From Erythrobacter sp. SCSIO 43205 (GTDB lineage Bacteria; Pseudomonadota; Alphaproteobacteria; Sphingomonadales; Sphingomonadaceae), in the NCBI RefSeq assembly GCF_019904235.1, contig NZ_CP063202.1, forward strand, positions 3,038,001 to 3,102,000: a stretch of DNA of 64,000 nt, read 5' to 3'. Position 1 is the first letter of the stretch. Every line of letters starts with the position of its first letter. The notes under the pieces were generated by a model that was not told the DNA's origin, searched no databases, and saw only the letters and a list, made by a program, of their open reading frames with translations. The position numbers and the translations under genes were made by a program. Positions 17,700 to 26,355 of this stretch are shown piece after piece.

Positions 17700-19982
17700 T
17701 CAGTCGACTTCGATATCGCGCGCTGCCGCCCATTGGGTGAGTTCCTCACGCAAATTGGTGTGTGGCTTGGCCAGCCAAAGGTTCATCGCCTCGGTGATTT
17801 CTTCCAAATTCACCTTGCGCACCAATTCCTTGATCGGGCCAACGGCTGCCGGGGTGATCGACAAGCGGCGATAGCCAATGCCTAGCAGAGCCAGCGCCTC
17901 CAATCGGCGGCCTCCCATTTCCCCGCACACGCCAAGCGAAACTCCGCTTCCATCGACCTGTGCTGCGACCCGCTTGAGAAAGCGCATGATCGGAATGGAA
18001 AGCCAGTCATATCGCTCTGCCAATGCGGGGTTGCCGCGGTCGGCTGCGAACAGGAATTGCGTCAGATCATTGGTGCCGATGGAAAGAAACGACAGGCGCG
18101 GGAGCAAGAGGTCAAGCATCTCAGCGAGCGCTGGTACTTCGAGCATGGCGCCGAAATGGATTTCCTTGGGCACCATCTTCTTTTTCGAGCGCAGGAATGC
18201 GAGTTGCTCATCGAACACCTGCTTTGCCGCGTCAAATTCCCAAACTTCGGACACCATCGGGAACATGACGTAAAGCGAGCGGCCTGCCGCCGCCTCGATC
18301 AAGGAACGCGCCTGCGCTTTCATCAAGCCATCGCGTTCCAATGCCAGACGCAGTGCACGCCAACCCATCGCCGGGTTTTCGTCCTGACTGGCGATCTCAG
18401 AGGCGAGGTATGGCACCGCCTTATCGCCACCAATGTCGACTGTGCGGAAAATCACGGGTTTGTTGCCCGCTGCATCAATTACGTCTCGATACAGCTTTTG
18501 CTGCCTTTCGCGCTGAGGCAGAGTGGCTGAGACGAGGAATTGGAACTCTGTGCGGAACAGGCCCACCCCGTCCGCGCCAGTCAAGGCGAGCGAGCCAATA
18601 TCATCGCGAAGCCCTGCGTTCATCATCACCGATATGCGCGCGCCGCATTTGGTGAAAGGTTCAACATCGCGCAGCTTTGCGTAGGCGGCCTGACGCTCCT
18701 TTGACTTGGCAAAGCGCGCCGCAAAGGCGTCGGCCACAGGCTGTGCGGGACGCACAGTTGCCACACCGGCGGTGGCATCCAGCAGGATTTCATCGCCGTC
18801 GCGCACCATCCCGCGAAGCCCGCCATTGCCGTTGTTGGCCCGGCCCAGCACCGGCACGCCCATGGCGCGCGCAACGATAACAACGTGCGCGGTGAGCGAT
18901 CCTTCCTCAAGGATCACGCCTTTCAAACGCCGCCGGTCATATTCAAGAAGTTCCGCAGGCCCCAGATTGCGCGCGATCAGAATCGTGTCCTTGCGAAGCC
19001 CGGCCTGCGCCGCCGTGCCCAATTGCCCGGAAACAATTCGCAGCAATCGGTTCGCCAGATCCTCAAGATCGTGCATCCGGTCGGCAAGCAGCGGATCGTC
19101 AATCTCGCGCATTCGCATCCGGGTGTGTTGCTGCACGCGCTCAATCGCGGCCTCTGCAGTCAGGCCGGAATCAATCGCCTCATTGATGCGCCGCGACCAC
19201 CCTTCGTCGTATGCGAACATCTTATAGGTCGCCAGCACCTCTTCATGTTCGCCGCCCGCGCCAAATTCGGCGCTATTGGCAAGCCCGTCGATCTGCTCGC
19301 GCATCTTGTCAAAGGCGGCATAGACCCGCTGACGCTCTGCCTCGGTATCTTCAGCCACGACTTGTGTGATTTCAACGCGCGGCTGGTGATAAGCGGCAAT
19401 GCCGGTCGCAAGCCCTTTTACCAGCGTCAGACCATTGATCGTCTGTGGCCCGGATTGTTCAGGGGTCAGGCCAAACGCCTCTTCCTCGTCAATCAATTCG
19501 GCATTGGCGATCAATTCAGACAGGACCATGGCTGTCGTCTGAAGCGCTTCGATCTCAACGTCTTCATAGCGGCGCGGATCGACGTGCTGGACGCACAAGA
19601 CGCCCACCGCCCGCTCGCGGTAAACGATGGGAACCCCAGCGAAGGAGTGGAACTTATCCTCCCCCGTTTCAGGCCGGTATTGAAAGTCGGGATGCGCCTT
19701 GGCCTCAGCCAGGTTGAGGGTTTCCACCTTGTCGGCGATCGTCCCGGTTAGCCCCTCGCCAACCGCCATGCGGGTGACGTGCACCGCGCTTTTGTTCAGT
19801 CCGCGCGTGGCGAAGAGTTCGAGCATCCCTTCGCGCAAGAGATAGATCGAGCACACTTCTGAAGAGAGGCTTTCGCCGATTACATCGACCACCTGATCCA
19901 GCTTGCCTTGTGCGTGCATACGCGAGGCCATCACATCGTGAAGGCTGGTCAGAATTTGGCGGGCGGCATCAACGGCGGTCAT
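17700..19982 (-). CDS. ptsP: Phosphoenolpyruvate-protein phosphotransferase PtsP (EI-Ntr)
   Basis: This 760-residue enzyme is the first component of the nitrogen phosphotransferase system; it takes phosphate from PEP and passes it to NPr. The N-terminal GAF domain (about 1-165) is the sensory module. The PEP-utiliser N-terminal and swivelling domains follow, with the phosphohistidine motif in SLTAHVVIVARAMGVPVLG. The C-terminal TIM-barrel carries SIGTNDLTQFLFAADR and the catalytic cysteine in GVCGEMGG. Length fits PtsP rather than the shorter sugar EI. No NPr or EIIA gene is nearby. Confidence 0.95.
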   Translation of the reverse strand: MTAVDAARQILTSLHDVMASRMHAQGKLDQVVDVIGESLSSEVCSIYLLREGMLELFATRGLNKSAVHVTRMAVGEGLTGTIADKVETLNLAEAKAHPDFQYRPETGEDKFHSFAGVPIVYRERAVGVLCVQHVDPRRYEDVEIEALQTTAMVLSELIANAELIDEEEAFGLTPEQSGPQTINGLTLVKGLATGIAAYHQPRVEITQVVAEDTEAERQRVYAAFDKMREQIDGLANSAEFGAGGEHEEVLATYKMFAYDEGWSRRINEAIDSGLTAEAAIERVQQHTRMRMREIDDPLLADRMHDLEDLANRLLRIVSGQLGTAAQAGLRKDTILIARNLGPAELLEYDRRRLKGVILEEGSLTAHVVIVARAMGVPVLGRANNGNGGLRGMVRDGDEILLDATAGVATVRPAQPVADAFAARFAKSKERQAAYAKLRDVEPFTKCGARISVMMNAGLRDDIGSLALTGADGVGLFRTEFQFLVSATLPQRERQQKLYRDVIDAAGNKPVIFRTVDIGGDKAVPYLASEIASQDENPAMGWRALRLALERDGLMKAQARSLIEAAAGRSLYVMFPMVSEVWEFDAAKQVFDEQLAFLRSKKKMVPKEIHFGAMLEVPALAEMLDLLLPRLSFLSIGTNDLTQFLFAADRGNPALAERYDWLSIPIMRFLKRVAAQVDGSGVSLGVCGEMGGRRLEALALLGIGYRRLSITPAAVGPIKELVRKVNLEEITEAMNLWLAKPHTNLREELTQWAAARDIEVD

Positions 19983-20039
19983 CGTGAAAAGACCTTAGCG
20001 ATCAATGGTGCAAAGGCAAAGTCGCTTAGGGGCGCTTTA

Positions 20040-20080
20040 GCTTGGCGGAAGGCACAATATGGTGTTTCCTCCCGCCAAGC
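20040..20080. terminator. Strong 41-nt inverted repeat between the YdcH gene and ptsP
   Basis: GCTTGGCGG (20040-20048) and CCGCCAAGC (20072-20080) are perfect 9-bp complements. Inner GGAA/TTCC and CAC/GTG pairs extend the stem, leaving a small AATATG-type loop. It lies downstream of the minus-strand YdcH gene and 58 nt upstream of ptsP, so it could end the first transcript or fold in the ptsP leader. No T tract follows on either strand. Confidence 0.45.
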
Positions 20081-20155
20081 ATTATGCGCGATTGGCGCCG
20101 CCTTATTTCAAGAAGTCGAGTTCGCGAAGGAGTGTAATCACCCTCTTCAGCGTAT

Positions 20156-20350
20156 TCAGGCGCGCGAGAGCTCTTCCTTTATCTTGAGCTTTTGTCGTTT
20201 GAGAGCCTGAACCGCTGCTGCGTCTGGCGCTGGCCGAGCCATTTCATCGCGAAGGCGGGCTTCAAGACCGGCGTGTTTGGATTGGAGAGCATTGATGTGA
20301 GAGAGTTGGGCGCCTGAGGAATTCGCGGTTGCGGAATGGGCAGTTGCCAT
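20156..20350 (-). CDS. YdcH/DUF465 family small protein
   Basis: This 64-residue protein is mostly helical: SHINALQSKHAGLEARLRDE, then KRQKLKIKEELSR. It matches the pattern of YdcH (DUF465), short coiled-coil proteins of unknown function with a basic LKRxKLxxKDEI-type tail. An AGGAG ribosome-binding site lies about 8 nt before the ATG. A GC hairpin (CGGGGG-TTTG-CCCCCG, 20374-20389) sits just upstream of that site in the 5' leader. A second DUF465 gene is found at 20655 on the other strand. Confidence 0.72.
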   Translation of the reverse strand: MATAHSATANSSGAQLSHINALQSKHAGLEARLRDEMARPAPDAAAVQALKRQKLKIKEELSRA

Positions 20351-20654
20351 ATGCTTTGTCTCCTATGTGTTGTCGGGGGTTTGCCCCCGGATGGCGACTC
20401 GGACACTCAGGTCCAAGCTGCAAATCAATAGAACCATATCTGCGGCTAAGTTGCAAAGAACCGAACAGCTATGATCAGCCCAAAGGTTCCTCGCTTGAGC
20501 CCGCCTGATCAATTGAGGTTGAGTCCTTAGACGAGGTTTTACCGTGTTTGCGCCCCCTTGCGCAGCGCTTGCGGTGTGAGACAGTAACGGGCATTACAAT
20601 CATTCACACTGACAGGGCCGCAACTGCGCGGATTGGAACAGGTCCGGGACGATA
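20351..20654. other. Divergent intergenic region between the two YdcH genes
   Basis: This 304-nt gap separates two divergently transcribed YdcH-type genes. Apart from the GC hairpin at 20374-20389 (six perfect pairs, TTTG loop) close to the minus-strand ribosome-binding site, I see no gene, repeat or confident promoter. Confidence 0.5.
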
Positions 20655-20852
20655 ATGAACGAGCAAGAGCTGCAAAAACGTCTGGAACTTCTCAAGACTG
20701 AGCACCGCGATCTCGACGCGGCGATTGTTGCCCTTACAGAAAAAGGGCCCAGCGATCAGCTCCAGGTGGCTCGTTTAAAAAAGCGCAAACTGCGGCTTAA
20801 GGATCAAATCGCGATCATTGAGGATACGCTGCTTCCTGACATCATCGCTTGA
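20655..20852 (+). CDS. YdcH/DUF465 family small protein
   Basis: This 65-residue protein is of the typical YdcH length, with an N-terminal helix (LQKRLELLKTEHRDLDAAI) and the family tail ARLKKRKLRLKDQIA, here followed by IIEDTLLPDIIA. The function is unknown; a two-helix antiparallel coiled coil is expected. The ribosome-binding site is weak. It is followed by the DUF1465/RcdA-type gene on the same strand about 195 nt downstream. Confidence 0.78.
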   Translation: MNEQELQKRLELLKTEHRDLDAAIVALTEKGPSDQLQVARLKKRKLRLKDQIAIIEDTLLPDIIA

Positions 20853-21047
20853 TCGGATTTAGTGTGTAATTTGGAGCATTTACTCCGCCCCACCCGGCAA
20901 AAATACGCGCAATCCCTTAGGTATCGTCCGAGGTGCAGTAAGCATCGCGGGCTTATCGTCCCCCTTAGAGACAGCCTGTAAATCTTAGCAGGATAGTAAC
21001 CATACGCTACTGGAATCCCGGGGCGCAGCCGAGTAGCTCAATCAACT

Positions 21048-21512
21048 ATGGCAAAGTCAGTAAACCTATCGCGCCCCATTATCGAAGCGCTCTACACCGA
21101 AGCTCTGGTCCTCGCTGATGAAGTGCGCGCTGTTTTTGCGCGCGGTGCGCATGAACCGGAAATTGGCGGCGATACAATGGCGCGCCTTGCGCTTTCGACC
21201 GAAGGTTTGAAGACAACAACCCGCATGATGCACGTGCTGGCGTGGCTTTTGAACCAGCGCGCCTATTTTTCGGGCGAGCTGAACGCAGAGCAGGTCCGCA
21301 AGCATGGCACGCTGCCAACAGATCGCCCCTCCGATCCCAAAGCGCTCGCTTCGCTCGAGCCACCCACGCGTGAGCTGATTGCGGAAACCGAAAGGCTGCA
21401 TGAACGTATCGCACGCCTTGATGAAGCGTGGCGCTCAGGTTTTGAAATGACATCGCCTGCGCGCGCCTATCGCTCACAGCTTGAGCGGCGGTTCAGCGAA
21501 CACAATTTCTAA
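21048..21512 (+). CDS. DUF1465 / RcdA-type protein
   Basis: This 154-residue all-helical protein matches the DUF1465 family, which includes RcdA of Caulobacter, the adaptor that helps ClpXP degrade the cell-cycle regulator CtrA. Recognisable parts are the N-terminal YTEALVLADEVRAVF helix, LSTEGLKTTTRMMHVLAWLLNQRAYFSGE, and the closing segment near SPARAYRSQLERRF. An RcdA role here is inferred from the family; CtrA and ClpXP components are not in the window. Its TAA stop lies in the first base of an 18-bp palindrome shared with the convergent glpK. Confidence 0.8.
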   Translation: MAKSVNLSRPIIEALYTEALVLADEVRAVFARGAHEPEIGGDTMARLALSTEGLKTTTRMMHVLAWLLNQRAYFSGELNAEQVRKHGTLPTDRPSDPKALASLEPPTRELIAETERLHERIARLDEAWRSGFEMTSPARAYRSQLERRFSEHNF

Positions 21513-21529
21513 AGCGCTTGCAAGCGCTT
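21512..21529. terminator. Perfect 18-bp palindrome between convergent stop codons
   Basis: AAGCGCTTGCAAGCGCTT is identical to its reverse complement. It can fold as a 7-bp stem with a TGCA loop on either transcript. Its first base is the last base of the DUF1465 stop codon, and its end overlaps the glpK stop codon, so it is positioned as a bidirectional end signal. No T tract follows on either side. Confidence 0.6.
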
Positions 21530-23018
21530 AGCCCTTCGACTGCCCGGCACTAAAATCCAAGGCCCGCTGCCAAGTAGCAAGACGGCGCTCACGCACTTTT
21601 GTATCCATTTGCGGCTCGAACGTGGTTAAATCACCGCGCATCGCTTCGGCCGCGCTGGCAAGATCGCCGTAAAGCCCAACCCCGCTTGCGGCCAGCATCG
21701 CTGTGCCAAGCGCGGTGGTTTCGACGAACTGCGGGCGATCCACAGGCAGATCCAGAATGTCCGCCAAATCCTGCGCCATCCAGTCATTTTCGGCCATGCC
21801 GCCATCAATGCGCAAAGTGTGCCATGGCCTTCCATCGGCGGCAAAGGCGTTGGCCAGATCATGCGTTTGATAAGCCATCGCCTCAAGCGCGGCGCGGGCA
21901 ATATGCGCCTTGCCGCTGGCAAAGCTGAGGCCAGAGATCACTCCGCGCGCTTGCGGCTGCCAATGCGGCGCGCCAAGGCCGGAGAGCGCTGGCACAATCG
22001 TCACCCCGCCGCTGTCGGGAACAGAGCGGGCTAACGCTTCCGTCTCGCTCGCCTCGCGCACGATACCAAGGCTATCGCGCAGCCATTGCACGAGACTGCC
22101 CGCAACGAACACCGAACCTTCAATCGCATAGGTGCGCTTGCCCCCAATCTGTGTAAGGACTGTGCCGAGCAAGCGGTGCCCCGAACGCGGGATCGCCTCG
22201 CCCTGATTGGTCAAAATGAAAGCACCTGTGCCAAAGGTCGCCTTGGTTTCACCGGGCGATAAACACGCCTGGCCGATGGTTGCAGATTGCTGATCGCCGG
22301 CAAGACCAGTGATCGGGATCGACTTACCAAACAAGGCCTTATCAGTGAGCGCCAGCCCGCCAGACATATCAACCACATGAGGAAGCGCAGAAATGGGCAC
22401 ACCGAACAGGTCGCACAGCTCCTCGCTAAAACCTGTATCAGTAAGGCCCATCAGAAGCGTGCGGCTCGCATTACTCGCATCCGAAATATGCGTGGTCCCG
22501 CCCGACAATTTGAAAGTCAGCCAGCTTTCCACTGTGCCAAAAGCAAGCGTGCCAACAACCGCCGCCTCGCGCACCGCGTCCACATTGTCGAGCATCCAGC
22601 GCATTTTGGTGCCGGAGAAATAGGAATCGAGCAAAAGCCCCGTTCGAGCCTGCACTTCTGCTTCGAAACCCTGACTGCGCATATCTTCGCAAAAATCGGC
22701 AGTGCGCCGGTCCTGCCACACAATCGCGCGGGTCAGCGGCTCGCCCGTATTCTTGTCCCAGGCAACCACCGTTTCACGTTGATTGGTGATACCAATCGCC
22801 GCAATCAGCGCTGGACCGCCCGCTTTGGGGATAACCTCATTCGCGCAGGCCAGCGTCTTTTCCCAGATTTCAGCAGCGTCATGTTCGACCCAGCCATCCT
22901 GCGGGTAATGCTGAGTGATCTCTTTCTGCGCGCTCGCAGCAAGGACACCATCCTTGGCAAAGAGCATGGCTCTGGTTGAGGTGGTCCCCTCGTCGAGTAC
23001 GAGAATATAGTCCGCCAT
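21528..23018 (-). CDS. glpK: Glycerol kinase
   Basis: This roughly 496-residue FGGY-family kinase converts glycerol to sn-glycerol 3-phosphate. The ATP-binding DEGTTSTRAMLF motif opens the protein. GGMAENDWMAQDLADI and ETTALGTAMLAA are the FGGY C-terminal signature regions. I prefer the ATG at 23018, with GGGAG 5 nt upstream, over the in-frame ATG four codons earlier at 23030. No glpF, glpD or glycerol regulator gene is adjacent, so glycerol uptake must be encoded elsewhere. Confidence 0.94.
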   Translation of the reverse strand: MADYILVLDEGTTSTRAMLFAKDGVLAASAQKEITQHYPQDGWVEHDAAEIWEKTLACANEVIPKAGGPALIAAIGITNQRETVVAWDKNTGEPLTRAIVWQDRRTADFCEDMRSQGFEAEVQARTGLLLDSYFSGTKMRWMLDNVDAVREAAVVGTLAFGTVESWLTFKLSGGTTHISDASNASRTLLMGLTDTGFSEELCDLFGVPISALPHVVDMSGGLALTDKALFGKSIPITGLAGDQQSATIGQACLSPGETKATFGTGAFILTNQGEAIPRSGHRLLGTVLTQIGGKRTYAIEGSVFVAGSLVQWLRDSLGIVREASETEALARSVPDSGGVTIVPALSGLGAPHWQPQARGVISGLSFASGKAHIARAALEAMAYQTHDLANAFAADGRPWHTLRIDGGMAENDWMAQDLADILDLPVDRPQFVETTALGTAMLAASGVGLYGDLASAAEAMRGDLTTFEPQMDTKVRERRLATWQRALDFSAGQSKG

Positions 23019-23109
23019 TGGCTCTCCCATTGACCCGCTGCACCTTGGGTCAAATGTAAAATAACCTGAATGATGACATCTGTCAGCCCTTTCTCCATAA
23101 GGTCACATA

Positions 23110-23988
23110 ATGTCGAAGATACCCCCTAAACCTTGGCCCACTGGCCTCGCCGATCAGGTTGAGCCGCTGGTCATGCGCGTGCTCGCTCCCAATCCCTCGC
23201 CCTACACCTTCACCGGGACACAGACTTATGTCGTGGGCGAGGCCAATGGTCCGGATTGCGCCGTGATTGATCCGGGGCCCGATGAAGGCCCTCATATTGA
23301 AGCAATCATGCAAGCTGTGGGACCACGCAAAATCACCGCGATTATGTGCACCCACACCCACCGCGACCATTCCCCAGCAGCAAAGCCTCTGGCGGAGCAA
23401 ACGGGCGCGCCCATCGTGGGCTGCGCGCCTTTGGTGCTTCAAGTCGCTGGCCCGCGCTCTGACGAAGCGTTTGACCCGACCTATGAACCCGATCGCGTGC
23501 TCGAAGATGGCGAGCAGATGCGCGGCACTGGCTGGACGCTGACCGCTGTTGCCACACCGGGACACACTTCAAACCATCTATGCTTTGCGCTTGAAGAAAG
23601 CGGCGCGCTGTTCACCGGCGATCATGTCATGGGCTGGTCGACCAGTGTCGTCATTCCGCCCGATGGCGATATGGGCGACTATATGGCGAGCTTGGAAAAG
23701 CTGATGGCAAGGGAAGACACCGTCTATCACTCCGCTCACGGCGCGGCGATTACCAAGCCAAAACAGCTAGTGCGCGGCATGATCGGACACCGGCGTCAAC
23801 GCGAAAACCAGATCCTTCGCCTCATGGGTGAGCGTGCGCGGCCTGTCGCTGAGTTCATTCCCGATATGTATAAAGGCCTTGATGAAAGGCTGATTGGCGC
23901 TGCCGAAATGAGCGTAAAGGCACACCTCCTCGACCTCGAAAAGCGCGGGCTAGCGATGCACGATGATGGCGTTTGGACGGTAAGTTGA
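23110..23988 (+). CDS. MBL-fold metallohydrolase, LACTB2-like
   Basis: This 292-residue protein has a metallo-beta-lactamase fold with the metal-binding motif THTHRDH (about residues 79-85), the downstream histidine in TPGHTSNHL and the aspartate in FTGDHVMGW. The last ~70 residues form a winged-helix tail (RRQRENQILRLMGER onward) typical of LACTB2/BLACT_WH hydrolases, some of which act on RNA or thioesters. The exact substrate cannot be told from sequence. The VIT-family gene starts 4 nt after its stop, so they are probably co-transcribed. Confidence 0.85.
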   Translation: MSKIPPKPWPTGLADQVEPLVMRVLAPNPSPYTFTGTQTYVVGEANGPDCAVIDPGPDEGPHIEAIMQAVGPRKITAIMCTHTHRDHSPAAKPLAEQTGAPIVGCAPLVLQVAGPRSDEAFDPTYEPDRVLEDGEQMRGTGWTLTAVATPGHTSNHLCFALEESGALFTGDHVMGWSTSVVIPPDGDMGDYMASLEKLMAREDTVYHSAHGAAITKPKQLVRGMIGHRRQRENQILRLMGERARPVAEFIPDMYKGLDERLIGAAEMSVKAHLLDLEKRGLAMHDDGVWTVS

Positions 23989-23992
23989 ACCA

Positions 23993-24694
23993 ATGACGCC
24001 AAGCGCCCATCCCGATGATCCCCATTATGTCGGTCGCGGCGGCTGGCTTCGCGCTGCTGTGCTTGGCGGGAATGACGGGATAATCTCTGTCGCCTCGCTT
24101 ATCATCGGGGTTGCAGCGGCTGATCCTGACCCTTCGGTTATCGCGATTTCGGGCGTCGCTGGCCTTGTCGCAGGGGCGATGTCGATGGCGGCGGGTGAAT
24201 ATATCTCCGTCTCTGCGCAGCGCGATTTGGAGCAAGCCGATATTGCGCGCGAGAAACAAGCAATCGTTGAAACACCTCAGGCAGAACTTGAAGAGCTGAC
24301 CCAGATTTACAAGGAGCGCGGCCTGAGCGATGACACAGCCGCCTTGGTCGCCCGTGAATTAACGCAACACGACCCGCTCGAAGCGCATTTGCGCGACGAA
24401 TTGGGCCTGTCGGATGATCTTGCTGCAAATCCGCTTCAGGCCGCCTTTGCATCGGGCGTGTCGTTTACCGTTGGAGCCGCTCTTCCCGTTCTGGCCGCGC
24501 TTCTGGTTCCATCTTCGCTGACGATTGCGGCCATCGCTCTGGTATCAGTCTTCGCGCTGGCACTATTAGGAGCCATGGGCGCAAAGCTTGGTGGTGCGTC
24601 AATCGCTCCTGCCATTGTGCGCGTCGTGGGCTGGGGGATCATCGCAATGGCAGCAACCGCCGCCATCGGTTCCTTGTTCGGGGTCGCGGTTTAG
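23993..24694 (+). CDS. VIT/CCC1-family iron/manganese transporter
   Basis: This 233-residue membrane protein opens with GRGGWLRAAVLGGNDGIISV, the hallmark of VIT1/CCC1 transporters. A GAMSMAAGEYISVSAQRD metal-site helix follows, then a cytoplasmic Glu-rich metal-binding region (about residues 75-150), and three further TM helices. Family members export Fe2+ or Mn2+ from the cytoplasm. The 3' end overlaps the convergent DUF1499 gene by 4 nt. Confidence 0.9.
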   Translation: MTPSAHPDDPHYVGRGGWLRAAVLGGNDGIISVASLIIGVAAADPDPSVIAISGVAGLVAGAMSMAAGEYISVSAQRDLEQADIAREKQAIVETPQAELEELTQIYKERGLSDDTAALVARELTQHDPLEAHLRDELGLSDDLAANPLQAAFASGVSFTVGAALPVLAALLVPSSLTIAAIALVSVFALALLGAMGAKLGGASIAPAIVRVVGWGIIAMAATAAIGSLFGVAV

Positions 24695-25131
24695 CGCTTC
24701 AACAAGGCCTCGCGAAGCCTCGCCACCCGCTTCGCATTCGCGCCGCCGTCTGAATATCCCACCCGGCTGGCAGAGCGCAGGTGCACCCGCTCCTCAGCCC
24801 GGCGAAATTCGACATCATCGACAAATCCAAAGACCGCCGATTTGAACTCGGCGGCGATATAGTCTTCGCTTTGGCTTGTGATTGTGCCCCCTTGCGCAGC
24901 AATGACTTGCGCAAGTGAATCCCACGCCTCTGGCGCAAGCGGTGCGACTGCTTTTTCCGGCGGTGCGCTCTCTTCGCTGCTGACGCAATTAGGGCTATCA
25001 GGACACGACGCCAGTCGCCCATCGACAAGGCCGGGCGCCTCGCCCTTTTGCGACACCAGCCCCAGCACGAAGAACGCAGCTGCGCCCAGAACCACGACAC
25101 CGACAACGCCAAAAATCAATGCTTTCAACAT
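24691..25131 (-). CDS. DUF1499 family membrane-anchored protein
   Basis: This 146-residue protein has an N-terminal membrane anchor (about residues 4-27). It is followed by the DUF1499 core with SCPDSPNCVSSE, the helix around AWDSLAQVIAAQGG, and the closing FVDDVEFR and SASRVGYSDGGANAKRV motifs. The domain is widespread and of unknown function; the conserved cysteine pair may be structural. It most likely faces the periplasm. Confidence 0.85.
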   Translation of the reverse strand: MLKALIFGVVGVVVLGAAAFFVLGLVSQKGEAPGLVDGRLASCPDSPNCVSSEESAPPEKAVAPLAPEAWDSLAQVIAAQGGTITSQSEDYIAAEFKSAVFGFVDDVEFRRAEERVHLRSASRVGYSDGGANAKRVARLREALLKR

Positions 25132-25279
25132 TAAGAACAGTCTTCCTTCCCGCGCGCACGCTCAATGCGCGCGGGCAAGGCTAGCACAATCGCGCTGTGT
25201 GTCATTGGCAAACTGCCCCCTCGCAAATCATAGAAATGCTGCCTATATGACGCGCAACAAAAGAAGCAGGGATCAATCT

Positions 25280-26278
25280 ATGAGCTTTGAAAGCAAAGTG
25301 CCGAGCGGGGACGAACTTCACGCGGAAATCCTCCGCCTCAAGAAAGAGCGCAACGCGGTGATCCTTGCGCACTATTATCAGACCCCCGACATTCAGGACA
25401 TTGCCGATTTCGTGGGCGATAGCTTGGAGTTATCGCGCAAGGCGGCGGAGACGGATGCGGATGTGATCCTGTTTTGCGGGGTCAAATTCATGGCTGAAAC
25501 AGCCAAAATCCTCTCGCCAGAGAAGACCGTGATCCTGCCCGATATGGACGCAGGCTGCTCTCTCGAAGACAGCTGTCCGCCGGAGAAATTCAAAGCTTTC
25601 CGTGAGGCAAATCCCGATCACATCGCGCTCACCTACATCAACTGCTCGACTGAGGTGAAAGCGCTCTCGGACATCATCGTCACCAGCTCCAGCGCTGAAA
25701 CGATCCTGTCGCAGATCCCTGAAGATCAAAAGATCATCTTTGGCCCTGACCGTCACTTGGGCGGTTGGCTCAGTCGCAATTTTGGCCGCGAAATGCTGCT
25801 GTGGCCGGGCGTTTGCGTGGTGCACGAAGCTTTTAGCGAAACCGAGCTGTTGAAGCTTAAGGAACAGCATCCCGGCGCGCCGATTGCGGCCCACCCTGAA
25901 TGTCCGCCAGCGATTGTCGATCACGCCGATTACGTCGGCTCGACCAGCGGCATTCTGAAATTCGCCAAAGACTTTGACGGCGACACTCTGATCGTCGCGA
26001 CCGAGCCGCACATCATGCACCAGATGGAAAAGGCGCTGCCTGAAAAAAACTTCATCGGAGCGCCCGGTGCAGACGGCAACTGCAACTGCAACATCTGCCC
26101 CTACATGGCGCTCAATACGATGGAGAAGATGTACACCGCGCTGCGCGATCTGGAACCGCGCATCGAGATGGACGAGGAGCTGCGGGTGCAAGCGAAGAAG
26201 AGCCTCGACAAGATGCTCGAAATGGCGAGCGGGACTGTGGGTCAGGGCGATTTGGGCTTTGTGAAGTTTGGGGGGTGA
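25280..26278 (+). CDS. nadA: Quinolinate synthase
   Basis: This roughly 332-residue [4Fe-4S] enzyme condenses iminoaspartate with dihydroxyacetone phosphate to give quinolinate in de novo NAD synthesis. Cluster cysteines fall in DAGCSLEDSCP, in HPECPP and in NCNCNICPYM. GVKFMAETAKIL and YVGSTSGILKF are NadA substrate-site segments. I chose the ATG at 25280. An ATG 11 codons upstream (25247) is possible; longer open sequence is the antisense of the DUF1499 gene. nadB and nadC are not adjacent. Confidence 0.95.
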   Translation: MSFESKVPSGDELHAEILRLKKERNAVILAHYYQTPDIQDIADFVGDSLELSRKAAETDADVILFCGVKFMAETAKILSPEKTVILPDMDAGCSLEDSCPPEKFKAFREANPDHIALTYINCSTEVKALSDIIVTSSSAETILSQIPEDQKIIFGPDRHLGGWLSRNFGREMLLWPGVCVVHEAFSETELLKLKEQHPGAPIAAHPECPPAIVDHADYVGSTSGILKFAKDFDGDTLIVATEPHIMHQMEKALPEKNFIGAPGADGNCNCNICPYMALNTMEKMYTALRDLEPRIEMDEELRVQAKKSLDKMLEMASGTVGQGDLGFVKFGG

Positions 26279-26355
26279 TGTCCTCTAATGGGGCCTGATG
26301 ATCTTCGGCCGCGAATTGCTCGCAACCAAACGGGTTTTGATCAGTTGGTAAGCGT

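Noticed and set aside
18885..19751. Long open frame on the plus strand within ptsP
   Set aside because: It is an antisense shadow of the conserved ptsP gene with no recognisable domain.
22287..22979. Long open frame on the plus strand within glpK
   Set aside because: Antisense shadow; the minus strand has the full FGGY kinase motifs.
24878..25279. N-terminal extension of NadA by 134 codons
   Set aside because: The extra sequence is antisense to the DUF1499 gene, and NadA similarity begins near 25280.
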